Source of the DNA: Planctomycetota bacterium
Lineage (GTDB): Bacteria; Planctomycetota; UBA1135; GCA-002686595
DNA: 64,000 nt
Direction: 5' to 3'
Assembly: GCA_029259635.1 (NCBI GenBank)
Contig: JAJDEU010000058.1
Location: 1 to 64,000 of the forward strand
Numbering within the stretch: position 1 is the first letter of the stretch; every line of letters starts with the position of its first letter. Position numbers and translations under genes: made by a program. Below are positions 10,001-18,912 of the stretch, one piece after another. The notes beneath the pieces are model-generated. The model searched no databases. It had not been told where the DNA came from and saw only the letters and a program-made list of their open reading frames with translations.

Positions 10001-11037
10001 GACTCTTCGATTACGCTCGCACCGGCGACATCGCCCTGTGCTTTCATCACGGCGGCGAGCCGCCCCCGGAGCATGAGGATCTCCGGGTTATCCGGCTTCA
10101 AGCTCTGTGAACGAATGTCGAGAACCCAGTCGAACAATTGTCGGGCCTCATCGAACTCGCCCAACGCCAAGAGTGTGTCCGCCAAATGCTGCCGTGCTCT
10201 CAGAACCAAGAGGTGCGACGACGGAAGAGAGCCTTCCCGATCCGCAAGAACGATTCGCTCGAGTTGACGGGCTCCTGCGTAGTCAAGATCTCGCTTGCGC
10301 ACGAGTGCCAACTTCGCCCGCGCGCGCGTCGTCTCTAGGTGGGCCGAGGGCCTCGTCTGCTCTAAAAAGGCCAGCTTGTATTCGTAAGCTTGGCGGACAA
10401 CGCTCTCAGCCCCGCAGCTGGACGCGGCCGAAATGAGCTCGTCCATTAATTTCGCCGAGATCGAATTGAGCGGTTGAGCCTCTTCGTTCCTGTGAACCTC
10501 GAATGCCTCCGCGACCAGTTTGCGAGCCCGCGACGGTTTTTCGTTCGAGATGAAGGCGGCCGCTCGGCTCAACAGACTCGCCGATTGCTTTGCAGCCTTG
10601 ACCATCGCCCAGGTCTCCGGAGCACGTACCACATGGAGCTCAACCCACCCCGTGGTTCCCGGCTCGGATGCGATCACTCCGATCCTCAGCAGATCCCACT
10701 GCTCCACCGCCAACTCCACATAGGGCGTTGTCCCGCCCCCCGAGTTGTCATCCGCGACTAGCGTCACTCCGTCCTTGTTCTCGACGGAGAGAACCACATC
10801 GAAGTCCGCCAGCGCCCAGACGTGGAGCGTGCCCTCGAATCGCGCCTGATACCTGACCCAGCTTACCTGCCCCTTGCCTTCAAAGGCCTCGCTCGAGCGC
10901 TTGATCTCGACCGCGCTCACCCAATCCGGTGTCGTCGTGCCTTCCTGAGGTGGAGCTGCCTGAGGTAGGCCTTCCTGTGGCGGGCTTTCCTGAGGCAGAA
11001 AGTGCAGAGCGAACAGAGCAATAAAAACGGCCAGCAT
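7003..11037 (-). CDS. Secreted TPR-repeat protein with degenerate CHAT (caspase-like) domain
   Basis: A very large protein (1344 residues from the ATG at 11037). That start was chosen because it begins a clean signal peptide (MLAVFIALFALHFLPQ); a longer in-frame reading begins at 11223 but has no signal. A proline/glutamine-rich linker and a beta domain precede many TPR-12-type repeats (about residues 150-850). The last ~350 residues are a CHAT peptidase fold. In active CHAT domains the histidine sits in an ATHG motif and the cysteine in SACxT. Here the equivalents read HLATQG (Q near 1173) and VISGYDPE (near 1251-1258), so both catalytic residues appear lost. It is probably a binding scaffold in the periplasm or cell surface. 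The stop codon lies at the edge of the MITE-like element. Confidence 0.8.
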   Translation of the reverse strand: MLAVFIALFALHFLPQESPPQEGLPQAAPPQEGTTTPDWVSAVEIKRSSEAFEGKGQVSWVRYQARFEGTLHVWALADFDVVLSVENKDGVTLVADDNSGGGTTPYVELAVEQWDLLRIGVIASEPGTTGWVELHVVRAPETWAMVKAAKQSASLLSRAAAFISNEKPSRARKLVAEAFEVHRNEEAQPLNSISAKLMDELISAASSCGAESVVRQAYEYKLAFLEQTRPSAHLETTRARAKLALVRKRDLDYAGARQLERIVLADREGSLPSSHLLVLRARQHLADTLLALGEFDEARQLFDWVLDIRSQSLKPDNPEILMLRGRLAAVMKAQGDVAGASVIEESVLETAQRFLPSDHIELVHARINLANSLIQLGELYRAQKHLELAFAEQQKLLVASDPELLSCMQVLASVLRETGDAERAVSLGRQVWKERMVGLEEAHPERLHAMSELATSLYFARELEESLALRSSVLASYESLHAPYHEVVLRARLEASISMSALGNHVEAYRTQAELLDLYEHTVAVEDSNRLRARHSLALTMGRLGDWSGARAFLLRVLEVRELRLPADNPVLSRTRVDLARASEELGIWSAALELRETVDESNRRHLASDDAEVLLNRQASALDLLRLNRIDDALVMQTSVLDAWSAKGATGAVETGEAREQLAEMFLEVGDFESAKGELELLLKLRRETLGTQHHLTLRTEARLAEILASEGALAEASKSFMKLLELRKRVLPEFHESILRNTVNLVMAESVGKESKELAGNYWRLRKLIDIRTQLALTRSWGEGQATMADDAYAISMADFLHEQLEPANYTKLFESFANRALVRSVPTGLLPNQLPDGELAVLLSTAAELNSKIDAHLNHVDLDGRGLNSTDKALLALSKKSTKAEAEIQKLFAEQGLQPEPVRAWSILKLLGKKNAAVVFYRASKISIDRTAEKLVHEGDHLKAIVLEFGKSVSRVDFGPLSEIEALVEDWRSALGAPFGGSPSEEFGHPNEESASTETTTEERELAAGRALRIHLLSPLLDVLDADIEALYILPDDVIRLVPLDSLPSYGERFGDQLRVQVLPEFRALEEPPVGPVPKPAMLIVGDVDYDGEAVEEEPVHWVAPAAVSSQSVEGGVTKFVTSSETELQSIAAAYQQIFGSAAVILSGDRATKATVMRAAREAEYLHLATQGWFPDRGLVAERGSFAWSSPPFISAPRERASTDFDLRCGLALVGANRGRDSSGRVPGILTVRELSALDLSGCELAVISGYDPELSLRESIHSLELMRSVLQTSGAGSTLISIWEADPSATRELMEFFYEYHWRDGLTKGEALWKAKLALRLSGRPVRDWAGWVLSGTPWR

Positions 11038-11294
11038 GGAGCCAGTATATCGGCCGGAGCCCCTCTCCGACTCAGAGCGATTGGGACGATCTCTGCCCGC
11101 GGGTTCCGATCTTTCGTCGAGGACGACTTTTCGGCGGTCAGTCGGAAACCTCGATCTCTCGTTTCGTAAACTCCCTGGCTGTCGCGGGCGCGCTCGAACC
11201 GAAAGCGCGGCCATGCCCGACACTCACGAAAATTTTAGGCTCCACCCCATGGGGCGAATCTCCACAGCTGGCCTTCACACCTAGGTAATCCGTT

Positions 11295-12446
11295 TTGAGT
11301 CAAGTCACGAAAGAGCAGGTGCTCGATGCCCTGCGCAACGTCATGGATCCCGACCTCAACCAGGACATCGTCACCCTGGGCTTCGTCAGAGAGCCGAAGA
11401 TCGATGGAGGGAAACTGGACGTCACCATCAACCTGACCACGCCAGCTTGTCCGGTGAAGGACCAGTTGAAAGCCCAGGCGGAAGAGCTGCTGCGGGCATT
11501 GCCCGGGGTCGAGGAGCTAACCGTTGAGATGACCGCCGAAGTCAAGGGCAGCACCGGGCCGCCCCGAGAACTCGCGACGGGTGTGAAGCACTTCATCGCG
11601 GTCTCGAGTGGCAAAGGCGGAGTCGGCAAGAGCACGGTTACCGTGAACTTGGCCGCGGCCCTGCACAAGACCGGCGCGAAGGTCGGCATCCTCGACTGCG
11701 ACATCTACGGTCCCGACATCCCGATGATGATGGGACTGACCGGCTCGCCCGAGTCCGTCGGTCGTCGCCTGATTCCGAAAGAGCGCCACGGCGTGAAGAC
11801 CATGTCGATCGGCTACTTGGTCGATGACGACAAGCCCGTGATTTGGCGCGGACCGATGATTCACAAGTTGATCGAGCAGTTCCTCGGCGATGTCGAATGG
11901 GGCGAGCTCGACTACCTACTGGTCGACATGCCGCCCGGTACCGGCGACGCCCAGCTCTCGCTCGCTCAAATCGTTCCGCTGTCCGGCGGCGTTCTGGTAA
12001 CCACACCTCAGGCCGTCTCCGCGTACGACGTCGGCAAGGCTGTGCAAATGTTCAAGCAGGTGAACGTCGACATTCTCGGCATCATCGAGAATATGACCGG
12101 CTACGCGGTTCGCGGAACCGTTGACGGTTGCCCGGAAGGCACGCCGATTACGCTCGACACGGGCACGGGCGAGGTCGTGGTTACGACGGGTCCCGGCGGC
12201 CACTTCGAGACGATTGTCCATCTGTTCGGCGCCGGTGGTGCTGAGCGACTTGCCTCGCGCTACGGCTTCCCGGTGCTCGGCGAACTTCCGCTGCATCCCG
12301 GAGTTCGCGTGGGCGGCGACGGCGGTGATCCGATCGTCGTTGCGGACCCCGACCACCCGGTCTCCAAATCGTTCATGGAAGTAGCCGGCAAGCTCGCGCA
12401 GAAGCTCGCGATTCGGGAGTTCAGTTCGCTCCCGGTTCTTCAGTAA
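11295..12446 (+). CDS. mrp: Mrp/ApbC family iron-sulfur cluster carrier ATPase
   Basis: A 383-residue P-loop ATPase that carries and transfers Fe-S clusters. The N-terminal MIP18-like domain (about 1-85, KEQVLDALRNVMDPDL) is followed by the deviant Walker A GKGGVGKST (106-114), the switch DCDIYGPDIPMMMG and DMPPGTGDAQLS. The start is a TTG at 11295, which matches the family N-terminus; no ATG or GTG fits better. Oddly, the CPxC cluster-binding motif that normally follows the ENM motif is absent: after ENMTGY there is a glycine/threonine-rich stretch of about 38 residues (271-308) with a single cysteine (C279). It is divergent from the CHAT gene, across about 257 bp that should hold both promoters. 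Confidence 0.87.
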   Translation: MSQVTKEQVLDALRNVMDPDLNQDIVTLGFVREPKIDGGKLDVTINLTTPACPVKDQLKAQAEELLRALPGVEELTVEMTAEVKGSTGPPRELATGVKHFIAVSSGKGGVGKSTVTVNLAAALHKTGAKVGILDCDIYGPDIPMMMGLTGSPESVGRRLIPKERHGVKTMSIGYLVDDDKPVIWRGPMIHKLIEQFLGDVEWGELDYLLVDMPPGTGDAQLSLAQIVPLSGGVLVTTPQAVSAYDVGKAVQMFKQVNVDILGIIENMTGYAVRGTVDGCPEGTPITLDTGTGEVVVTTGPGGHFETIVHLFGAGGAERLASRYGFPVLGELPLHPGVRVGGDGGDPIVVADPDHPVSKSFMEVAGKLAQKLAIREFSSLPVLQ

Positions 12447-12575
12447 CTCCCCAGCTGAATTCTGAGCTGAATTTAGGGCCGGTGAGCGCGTGACGAGCTC
12501 GCTCATCGGCATTCGACGAAGTGATCTTTCGCCCTGAGCATCCAGAGAGCGCGATTCCTAGAAGTAGAACCTGAG

Positions 12576-15500
12576 ATGTTGAAGCGCAGTCGAAAGCTCA
12601 AAACTGCGCTGATCCTAGTAGCGGCGATGCTCGTGATCGTACTGACACGATCGCTCTGGGTCGGATCTCTCGTCAAGCTCGTCGGTCCATCGCTTGCTCG
12701 ACGGTACGGCGTCGAGGTGGAAGTCGAGCGCGTTTCGGGGAACGGAACCGATCGAATCGAGCTCACCGGAGTTCGGCTGCGCGCGCTCGGAGAAAAAGGC
12801 GCGCTGCGCAGCCTCGACGCCAAGCGCCTTCGGGTCGATTTCGATTGGTTGGCTCTCTTGCGAGGCGAACCGGGCGCGCTGCACAAGACGCTGGCGGATC
12901 AACTCGAGGTGGAGCTCGATTTTCGACGTGAGGCGCTGGAGGAATCCGAAGCTGACACCGAGCCGGTAGAGCGGCGAGGAGCAGCGCTCGAATTGCCCGA
13001 GCTCGATATATCCGACGCGAAGCTCACCGTAACCCTCGAGAATGAAGCTCTGATCCGCTGCGACGATTTGAATCTCGGCCTCGAGAAAGACGGCGAGTCG
13101 ATCGTCGTTCGCGCCGGCGCTCTCGCGTACAGGGATTCCGAGGTCGAGTTTCCGCCGGCGCCTCTGCAGGCCGAACTCTCGCTCTCAACGGATCGTCTTC
13201 GAATTCACAGCCTCGATTGGGGCGAGGCCCTTCAAGCGCGAGAGTCGCAGGTCCAATGGGGCTTCGAACCGGACTCGGTGGAGACCGCTCAATTAGCGTG
13301 GGACGCCAGCCTGCTCCTCTTCGGCGCATCGGCGAAGCTGAGCGGACAGCTCTCGGCCCTCCCTAGCGAGCCGAACTCTCGAACCGAGAGCGCCGAGATC
13401 GTTCAACTCGCGATAGAGCTCAAGAGACTCGACCTAGCCAAGCTCGACGCGCTCTTCGTCGACGATCCCGGTCTGGTCGGATTCCTGGAGGAACTCGCGG
13501 GCACGCTCCGGCTCGATCTCAGCCAGGCCGACCGCTCCACGGGTCGCCTACACACGCACCTCCGAGCCCTCGCCATAGAAGGGACCGAAGCGTTTGATCT
13601 CAACGGAGAGATCACTCTCGAGGACGGCTTTCTTCGCGCGGATGAGATCGAGTTTAGCTCCGAGAACAATCGTCTCATCGCGAGCGATGTCGAGCTACCG
13701 CTTCAACTCGGCAGCCTCAGCGAACAACTGCAACGCGGTCGGTTTGACCTGACACTCGACGCTCGCAACATCCCGGGCTTAATCGGTCGGACCGAAGCGA
13801 ACGCTTTGGTTCGAGAGCACCACCTCGGACTGACGGCGTCTCTCGATAGCGGCATCGGCCAGATCACGCGAGGGCAACTCACCACTCAGGGCGGCACGCT
13901 GACGGTTCGGAGCGGTTCGGTGAGAACTCAGCCCACGAGCCTGCCCAAGCTCGTGCTCGACATGTACGCCGACTTTCACGACCTAGAGTCGTTGGGCGAG
14001 CTCATTGACGATCGAGAGTGGGCGGGCAACTTGGCCGGGCAAGTTCAGGTTCAGGGGACCTGGCCCGACCTCTCGGCGATCGCTGATCTACGCGGCGAGC
14101 AGACGCGCATTGCGGGAATCGATCTCGGCGAACTGCAGGTTCGATTGGAAGCCGATCGCGACCGCATTCTCTTCCCGGAGGTTGTTTCGAGGAGCGGCGG
14201 GAATGAGCTCTATCTCGAAGGCGCGCTCGTGATGAAGGGCGATCGCCCACACATCAAAGACCTGCGCTTTGACCTGGACGTCAGTCAGTTGGAGCAGCTG
14301 CTACCCGGACTCAATGCTGCGGGAAGTGCGCGCGTACGCGGCCAAGCGAGCGGAGCTGTCGGCGAGCTGAAGGGCGAATGGTCACTCATCGCGGAGAACT
14401 TGCGCGTCGAAGACCATATCATCGACAGACTCGAAGGACGCGGAACGCTGCAGGCGGAGCGCGTTCAAATACTCGAGCTACGAGCAGCCAGCCATGCCGG
14501 AGTGGCACAACTTGTGGGCGAGCTCGAGCTCGACGAGCAGTTTGGTACGACCGCGCTCGAACTCACGGAGCTCTCACTGGAACGAAGCGAGTTCGAGCTA
14601 GCCCTAGTGCGACCCACCCGATTTGAATTCGATCAGCCGTGGCCGAACTTTCGCGCGCTCGAGCTCTCGGGAGACGCAGGCTCGCTATCGCTGTACTGCC
14701 GGCCGGAGTCGCGGGATGCGCTGACAGGTGAACCCACGGACGCGCTCTACTTTGGAGCCCGATTCGACGAGTTCACTCCAACCGCCTTCCTCGAACCGTT
14801 CTTGCCGGACGGTTTCAGCGTAGCGCGGCTAAACGGTGCGCTCGACGTGAGCATCGTCGATCAAGAGTTCGGTTTCACGAGCACCATGGAGGTGGAAAAA
14901 TTCACGCTTCCGCTCGGTGAACTAACCGGGACTGAGTTTGATCATCCCTGGAACCTGAACTGGAATGCCACGCACGCGAACGGCCGGTTAGCTCTGGAAT
15001 CTTTTGAAGCAAAGAGCGGCGGAACAAGTCACCTCACGCTCCACGGTGAAGTTCCGTTTGCGCCTCTCGAGAATCAAATACTCGGCGAGGGCGCGCTGCT
15101 CATTCAAGGAGAGCTCAGCCTGCCCAACTTGGAAGCCTTCGCTCCGCTCGTTCCGCAAAACACACCATGGCCCTCGGGAAGAATCGAGCTCGCACTGAAT
15201 CTGTCTGGCGACTGGAAGACGCCGAGCGGCACCATCGACATCAACGCAGACCGTATCGACCTCGATGAAAACGGGACGAGCCTAATTCGAAATGCCCTCA
15301 TTGGCGGACGCGTTCGGCTCGGTGAGAAGACCGAACTGAGTCGCATCCGTGTGCAGATCCCGGACGCGTTGTCGATCGGCGGCGACGGAGAGCTGAGTGC
15401 GGCGCTCGATCTCCGTTCACTCGTTCGCGGCGAAGCGCCCTTTTCGAGGAGCACGCCGATCCGGTTTAGCGGTGGCATCATCGTCAACGACTCGACTTGG

Positions 15501-16715
15501 ATCGATCGCTTGCACCGCGCGCTCGGCGGCGAGTTTTTTCGGAGGCTCGGCGGCCAGCTCGCGGCGACCCTCGAGTTGACCGGAACTTTGGCGGAGCCCA
15601 ATCCCAAGGGACAGTTGGAGTTGAGCGGAGGGACTCTGAAGTTGAGCCCCGAGCTGCCGACGATCGAGAAGGTGGCGGGCGTCCTGAAGCTCGACGGGAC
15701 GCGCTTCGACGTCGAGCAACTCAGCGGGCAATTCGGAGGAGAGCCATTCGAGCTGGCGGGCTTTGTCTCGCTCGATGAACAGGACCCCGCGCTCGACTTG
15801 ACCCTGAGTGGCGACAACCTGCTCCTCTATCGCTCTTCCGGTGTGAAATTTCGCTCGAACGCCAACCTCCGAGTTTCCGGCACTCCGGCGGCTCCGCATG
15901 TGAGCGGTGAGCTTCGGTTGACCGATGGCCGTTTTGTCAAACGCTTTGACTTTCTCGCACTCGGGCGCGGCGGCGGAAGTCTCCAGAGCGATCGCGCCAT
16001 CTCGCTTTTCTCTTTTCGCGACGCGCCGCTCGCAGACACCACCTTCGATGTCGCGATCACTTCCGCCGAGCCCTTTCGCATCGACAACAATGTCGTGAAG
16101 GCGCGCGTGCGGCCCGACCTTCAGCTCAGCGGAACGGGCGAGTCGCCGCAGCTCTTGGGGGAGCTCTACATCGACGGAGGTCGAGTCGCTCTTCCCGCCA
16201 ACGACCTCTTCCTTCGGCAGGGCACGATCACCCTCAACCGCAGCTCGTCCATGATTCCGCAACTCGAGCTACTCCTCGAGAATCGCCTGCGCGGTTATGA
16301 CGTCTCCGTCACGATCACGGGCCCCTACGACGAACCGGAAGTGAGCTTTTCCTCCTCGCCCCCACTGAGCCCCGAAGACCTGGCCGCTTTGGTGTGGGCC
16401 GGACAGGATCCCGGCGAAGGTCTCACGTCGCGGACCGGACTCTCCGGCGCTCAAGCCGTCGGCGCCTACATCGCACAGGACTTACTCACGCGGTTGTTCA
16501 CCGATGAGTCGACCGAATCGGACGAGTCCTTCTTCGATCGATTCGAGCTCTTCCTGGGGCGCGACACGACGGAGGATGGCGGTGAGACCATCGAGATGAC
16601 TTATCGGTTGTCCGACGAGGTCTTTGGTGAATCCGACTCCATGTACCTCGCCACCGAAAAGGACATCTACTCGCACGTCAACTTTGGGCTCCGCTTTGTG
16701 TTTCGATTCGAATGA
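12576..16715 (+). CDS. tamB: TamB-like translocation and assembly module protein (AsmA/DUF490 superfamily)
   Basis: A 1379-residue inner-membrane-anchored protein predicted to span the periplasm as a beta-groove, helping insert outer-membrane proteins or move phospholipids. It has one N-terminal helix (about 10-26), a long repetitive beta-rich body with many LxLxG-type strands, and a C-terminal DUF490/TamB domain recognisable from GYDVSVTITGPYDEPEVSF and SPEDLAALVW. It ends in FRFE with a terminal aromatic pattern typical of TamB. Its stop overlaps the start of the next gene (ATGA), an Omp85 protein, which is the classic tamA/tamB partnership in reversed gene order. Confidence 0.85.
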   Translation: MLKRSRKLKTALILVAAMLVIVLTRSLWVGSLVKLVGPSLARRYGVEVEVERVSGNGTDRIELTGVRLRALGEKGALRSLDAKRLRVDFDWLALLRGEPGALHKTLADQLEVELDFRREALEESEADTEPVERRGAALELPELDISDAKLTVTLENEALIRCDDLNLGLEKDGESIVVRAGALAYRDSEVEFPPAPLQAELSLSTDRLRIHSLDWGEALQARESQVQWGFEPDSVETAQLAWDASLLLFGASAKLSGQLSALPSEPNSRTESAEIVQLAIELKRLDLAKLDALFVDDPGLVGFLEELAGTLRLDLSQADRSTGRLHTHLRALAIEGTEAFDLNGEITLEDGFLRADEIEFSSENNRLIASDVELPLQLGSLSEQLQRGRFDLTLDARNIPGLIGRTEANALVREHHLGLTASLDSGIGQITRGQLTTQGGTLTVRSGSVRTQPTSLPKLVLDMYADFHDLESLGELIDDREWAGNLAGQVQVQGTWPDLSAIADLRGEQTRIAGIDLGELQVRLEADRDRILFPEVVSRSGGNELYLEGALVMKGDRPHIKDLRFDLDVSQLEQLLPGLNAAGSARVRGQASGAVGELKGEWSLIAENLRVEDHIIDRLEGRGTLQAERVQILELRAASHAGVAQLVGELELDEQFGTTALELTELSLERSEFELALVRPTRFEFDQPWPNFRALELSGDAGSLSLYCRPESRDALTGEPTDALYFGARFDEFTPTAFLEPFLPDGFSVARLNGALDVSIVDQEFGFTSTMEVEKFTLPLGELTGTEFDHPWNLNWNATHANGRLALESFEAKSGGTSHLTLHGEVPFAPLENQILGEGALLIQGELSLPNLEAFAPLVPQNTPWPSGRIELALNLSGDWKTPSGTIDINADRIDLDENGTSLIRNALIGGRVRLGEKTELSRIRVQIPDALSIGGDGELSAALDLRSLVRGEAPFSRSTPIRFSGGIIVNDSTWIDRLHRALGGEFFRRLGGQLAATLELTGTLAEPNPKGQLELSGGTLKLSPELPTIEKVAGVLKLDGTRFDVEQLSGQFGGEPFELAGFVSLDEQDPALDLTLSGDNLLLYRSSGVKFRSNANLRVSGTPAAPHVSGELRLTDGRFVKRFDFLALGRGGGSLQSDRAISLFSFRDAPLADTTFDVAITSAEPFRIDNNVVKARVRPDLQLSGTGESPQLLGELYIDGGRVALPANDLFLRQGTITLNRSSSMIPQLELLLENRLRGYDVSVTITGPYDEPEVSFSSSPPLSPEDLAALVWAGQDPGEGLTSRTGLSGAQAVGAYIAQDLLTRLFTDESTESDESFFDRFELFLGRDTTEDGGETIEMTYRLSDEVFGESDSMYLATEKDIYSHVNFGLRFVFRFE

Positions 16716-18796
16716 AGCACGTAGCAAAAAGGTGGGTGGCCGTTCGGCTAGCGATTTGTTTTCTCGCGATCTTCGCGCTGATGCCGGGCTGCCGGACGAC
16801 AGAGCACAGTGGCAGCGACGAGTTCGACGAGCCCATTGAGTGGGAGCTCGATTTCAAGGGCAACTCATCCTTGAGCGACAACGAGTTGGACGACGTCATC
16901 GTGGACTACATGGCCGACTTCGAGAAGTCGGGCTTCGCGAATGCCATCCTCGATGATGCGGCCTTTGCGATCGAGAGTTACTACCGATCGAAGGGCTGGC
17001 CAAGCGCCACGACGACCTACGAGACTAGCGAGCGGCGCAAGCGGGAGCTGATCGCCACGATCCTGATCACAGAAGGCCTCCGCTGTGAACTCGGTTCGGT
17101 GAATTTCGAGGGGGTCTCCGCGTTCGGAGACGGCGAGCTTCGGAAGTTGTTTGCCAAGCCGGACAAGAGCTTGTTCTCGTCCAAGACTTGGTTCAAACAA
17201 GCCGACGCCGATGCGGCCGTCGGTGAGATTACGGCTCTGTATCTGGCCGCCGGGTACCTACTGGTGCGAGTCGAAGCGCCGGTCGTCAGCTTTCGAGCCG
17301 ATCGAAAGACCGCGGATCTCCTCTACCGCGTAGACGAGGGAGTCCGCTTCAACGTTGAGACCGTCGAGTTTGCAGGGGAGCTCCCACTGCCGCCCGAGGA
17401 ACTCCTGGCGGCTCTACCCCTGACGATCGGAGCCCCCTACTCCCCGCCTATCGACCGGCGCATCCAATCGACGCTCGTCGAAGTGTTGGGAGAGGCCGGC
17501 TATCCCGACGCCAAAGTGCGAGTGATTCGGCGGGCCGACGAGGAGACGGGTTCGGTGACGATCAAGGTCCAGATCCGCGCCGGCACGCATGTCGTTGTGA
17601 AGGACGTTCGCATCAAGGGCAATCCGCGTACGAATGAAGCTCTGATTCGAGAGCGCTTGGACGTTGTGATCGGCGAGGCCTTCACGCCCGAGCGAAAACG
17701 CAAGAGCTTCCGTCAGCTCTTCATGACGGGCCTGTTCTCCGCGATCAAGCTCGAACTTGAGGGCGACGAGTTTGCGGAGGAGAAGACGCTCGTGGTTGAA
17801 CTCGAAGAGACCACCGCTCAAGAAGTTTTCTTCGAGCCGGGTTGGGGCTCCTACGAACTGGCTCGAATAAAAGCCGGCTACCGGAACAAGAACCTGTTCG
17901 GTACGGGACGCGGTTTTCGTGCGGAGGGGATCGCGTCCTTCAAGCACAACGAGTTCGAAGTCGGTATCAACGATCCCTATCTGTTCGGTGCGGATGTATT
18001 CGCCGACCTCTCGGCAACCGTGCTGCGCCGCGAGGAGTCCTCCTTTACGAAATCCTCGGCGGGGATCGACGCGACCGTTGCCCGGCGCTGGCAAGCGGGC
18101 TACGAGACCGGGCTCGCCTACCAGTTTCGTCGATCTGTCGCCGACGATGTCGACATCACCGATCCTGCAGCGCTCGCCGCACTCGACAATCTTTCGATCT
18201 CTGCGCTCGAGCTGAGCCTGCGCTATGACACGCGCGACAATCCCTTGGTGCCGACGCGCGGCAAGACCGCCCGCCTCGCACTCCAGTGGGGCGATCAAGT
18301 TCTCGGTAGTCAGCTCGACTTCTTGCGAGCGCGCCTCAACCTCACGCACTTCATTCCGCTCAACACGCGCAACGTTTTAGGACTCGCCATTCGCACCGGC
18401 GGAATCGTCCCCACCCACGACACCAAGGAAATCCCGCTTCAGGAGCGCTTCTTTAACGGCGGCGAGGGAACGGTTCGATCTTTTCGAGAGGACGAGCTCG
18501 GCCCGCTCGACGCGAGCAGAGAAGCCCTCGGCGGCGAGGCGTTTTCGGTACTCTCCATCGAGCTTCGCCATCAACTAGAAGGCAATCTCTCGGGCGCACT
18601 CTTCGTCGACACGGGCAACGTCACACCGAACTACGAGGACTACCTACGATTCGATGACTTCCGTTCCGCGATCGGCATCGGAATCCGCTACATGCTGCCG
18701 ATCGGTCCCCTGCGCATTGACGGCGGCTGGAATCCGAACCCGCGCACCGGCGAAGACCACTTCGTCGTGCACTTCTCCGTCGGCATGCCGTTCTAA
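16712..18796 (+). CDS. Omp85-family outer-membrane protein with lipobox (TamL/TamA-like)
   Basis: A 694-residue protein with a signal peptide ending in a lipobox (FALMPGC, lipid-attachment C27), then several POTRA-like modules (about 40-370), including the paired-strand pattern VVKDVRIKGNPRTNEALIRERL. A C-terminal 16-strand-type barrel (about 370-694) carries typical Omp85 features: LRYDTRDNPLVPTRGKTARL, RFFNGGEGTVRSFRE and a C-terminal phenylalanine (GMPF). TamA and BamA are not lipoproteins, but the TamA variant TamL is, so TamL is the closest fit. It overlaps tamB by 4 nt (ATGA) and must be co-translated with it. Confidence 0.85.
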   Translation: MKHVAKRWVAVRLAICFLAIFALMPGCRTTEHSGSDEFDEPIEWELDFKGNSSLSDNELDDVIVDYMADFEKSGFANAILDDAAFAIESYYRSKGWPSATTTYETSERRKRELIATILITEGLRCELGSVNFEGVSAFGDGELRKLFAKPDKSLFSSKTWFKQADADAAVGEITALYLAAGYLLVRVEAPVVSFRADRKTADLLYRVDEGVRFNVETVEFAGELPLPPEELLAALPLTIGAPYSPPIDRRIQSTLVEVLGEAGYPDAKVRVIRRADEETGSVTIKVQIRAGTHVVVKDVRIKGNPRTNEALIRERLDVVIGEAFTPERKRKSFRQLFMTGLFSAIKLELEGDEFAEEKTLVVELEETTAQEVFFEPGWGSYELARIKAGYRNKNLFGTGRGFRAEGIASFKHNEFEVGINDPYLFGADVFADLSATVLRREESSFTKSSAGIDATVARRWQAGYETGLAYQFRRSVADDVDITDPAALAALDNLSISALELSLRYDTRDNPLVPTRGKTARLALQWGDQVLGSQLDFLRARLNLTHFIPLNTRNVLGLAIRTGGIVPTHDTKEIPLQERFFNGGEGTVRSFREDELGPLDASREALGGEAFSVLSIELRHQLEGNLSGALFVDTGNVTPNYEDYLRFDDFRSAIGIGIRYMLPIGPLRIDGGWNPNPRTGEDHFVVHFSVGMPF

Positions 18797-18912
18797 GGGC
18801 GAGGACGTCTGGCAGTCCTCGGTGGTGAGGCGCGAGCCCCCTCAATGGCTGCAATCGACTCGCTCAGCTCTGCCCGATAGTGGGTTCGGTCGGGATCGAC
18901 GCCTGCTCCGAC

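Noticed and set aside
15417..16262. 281-residue minus frame inside tamB
   Set aside because: Lies wholly within the TamB-like gene and has the skewed composition of a shadow frame.
18800..18821. Terminator between the Omp85 gene and metF
   Set aside because: A 6-7 bp stem without a T-run is too weak to call.
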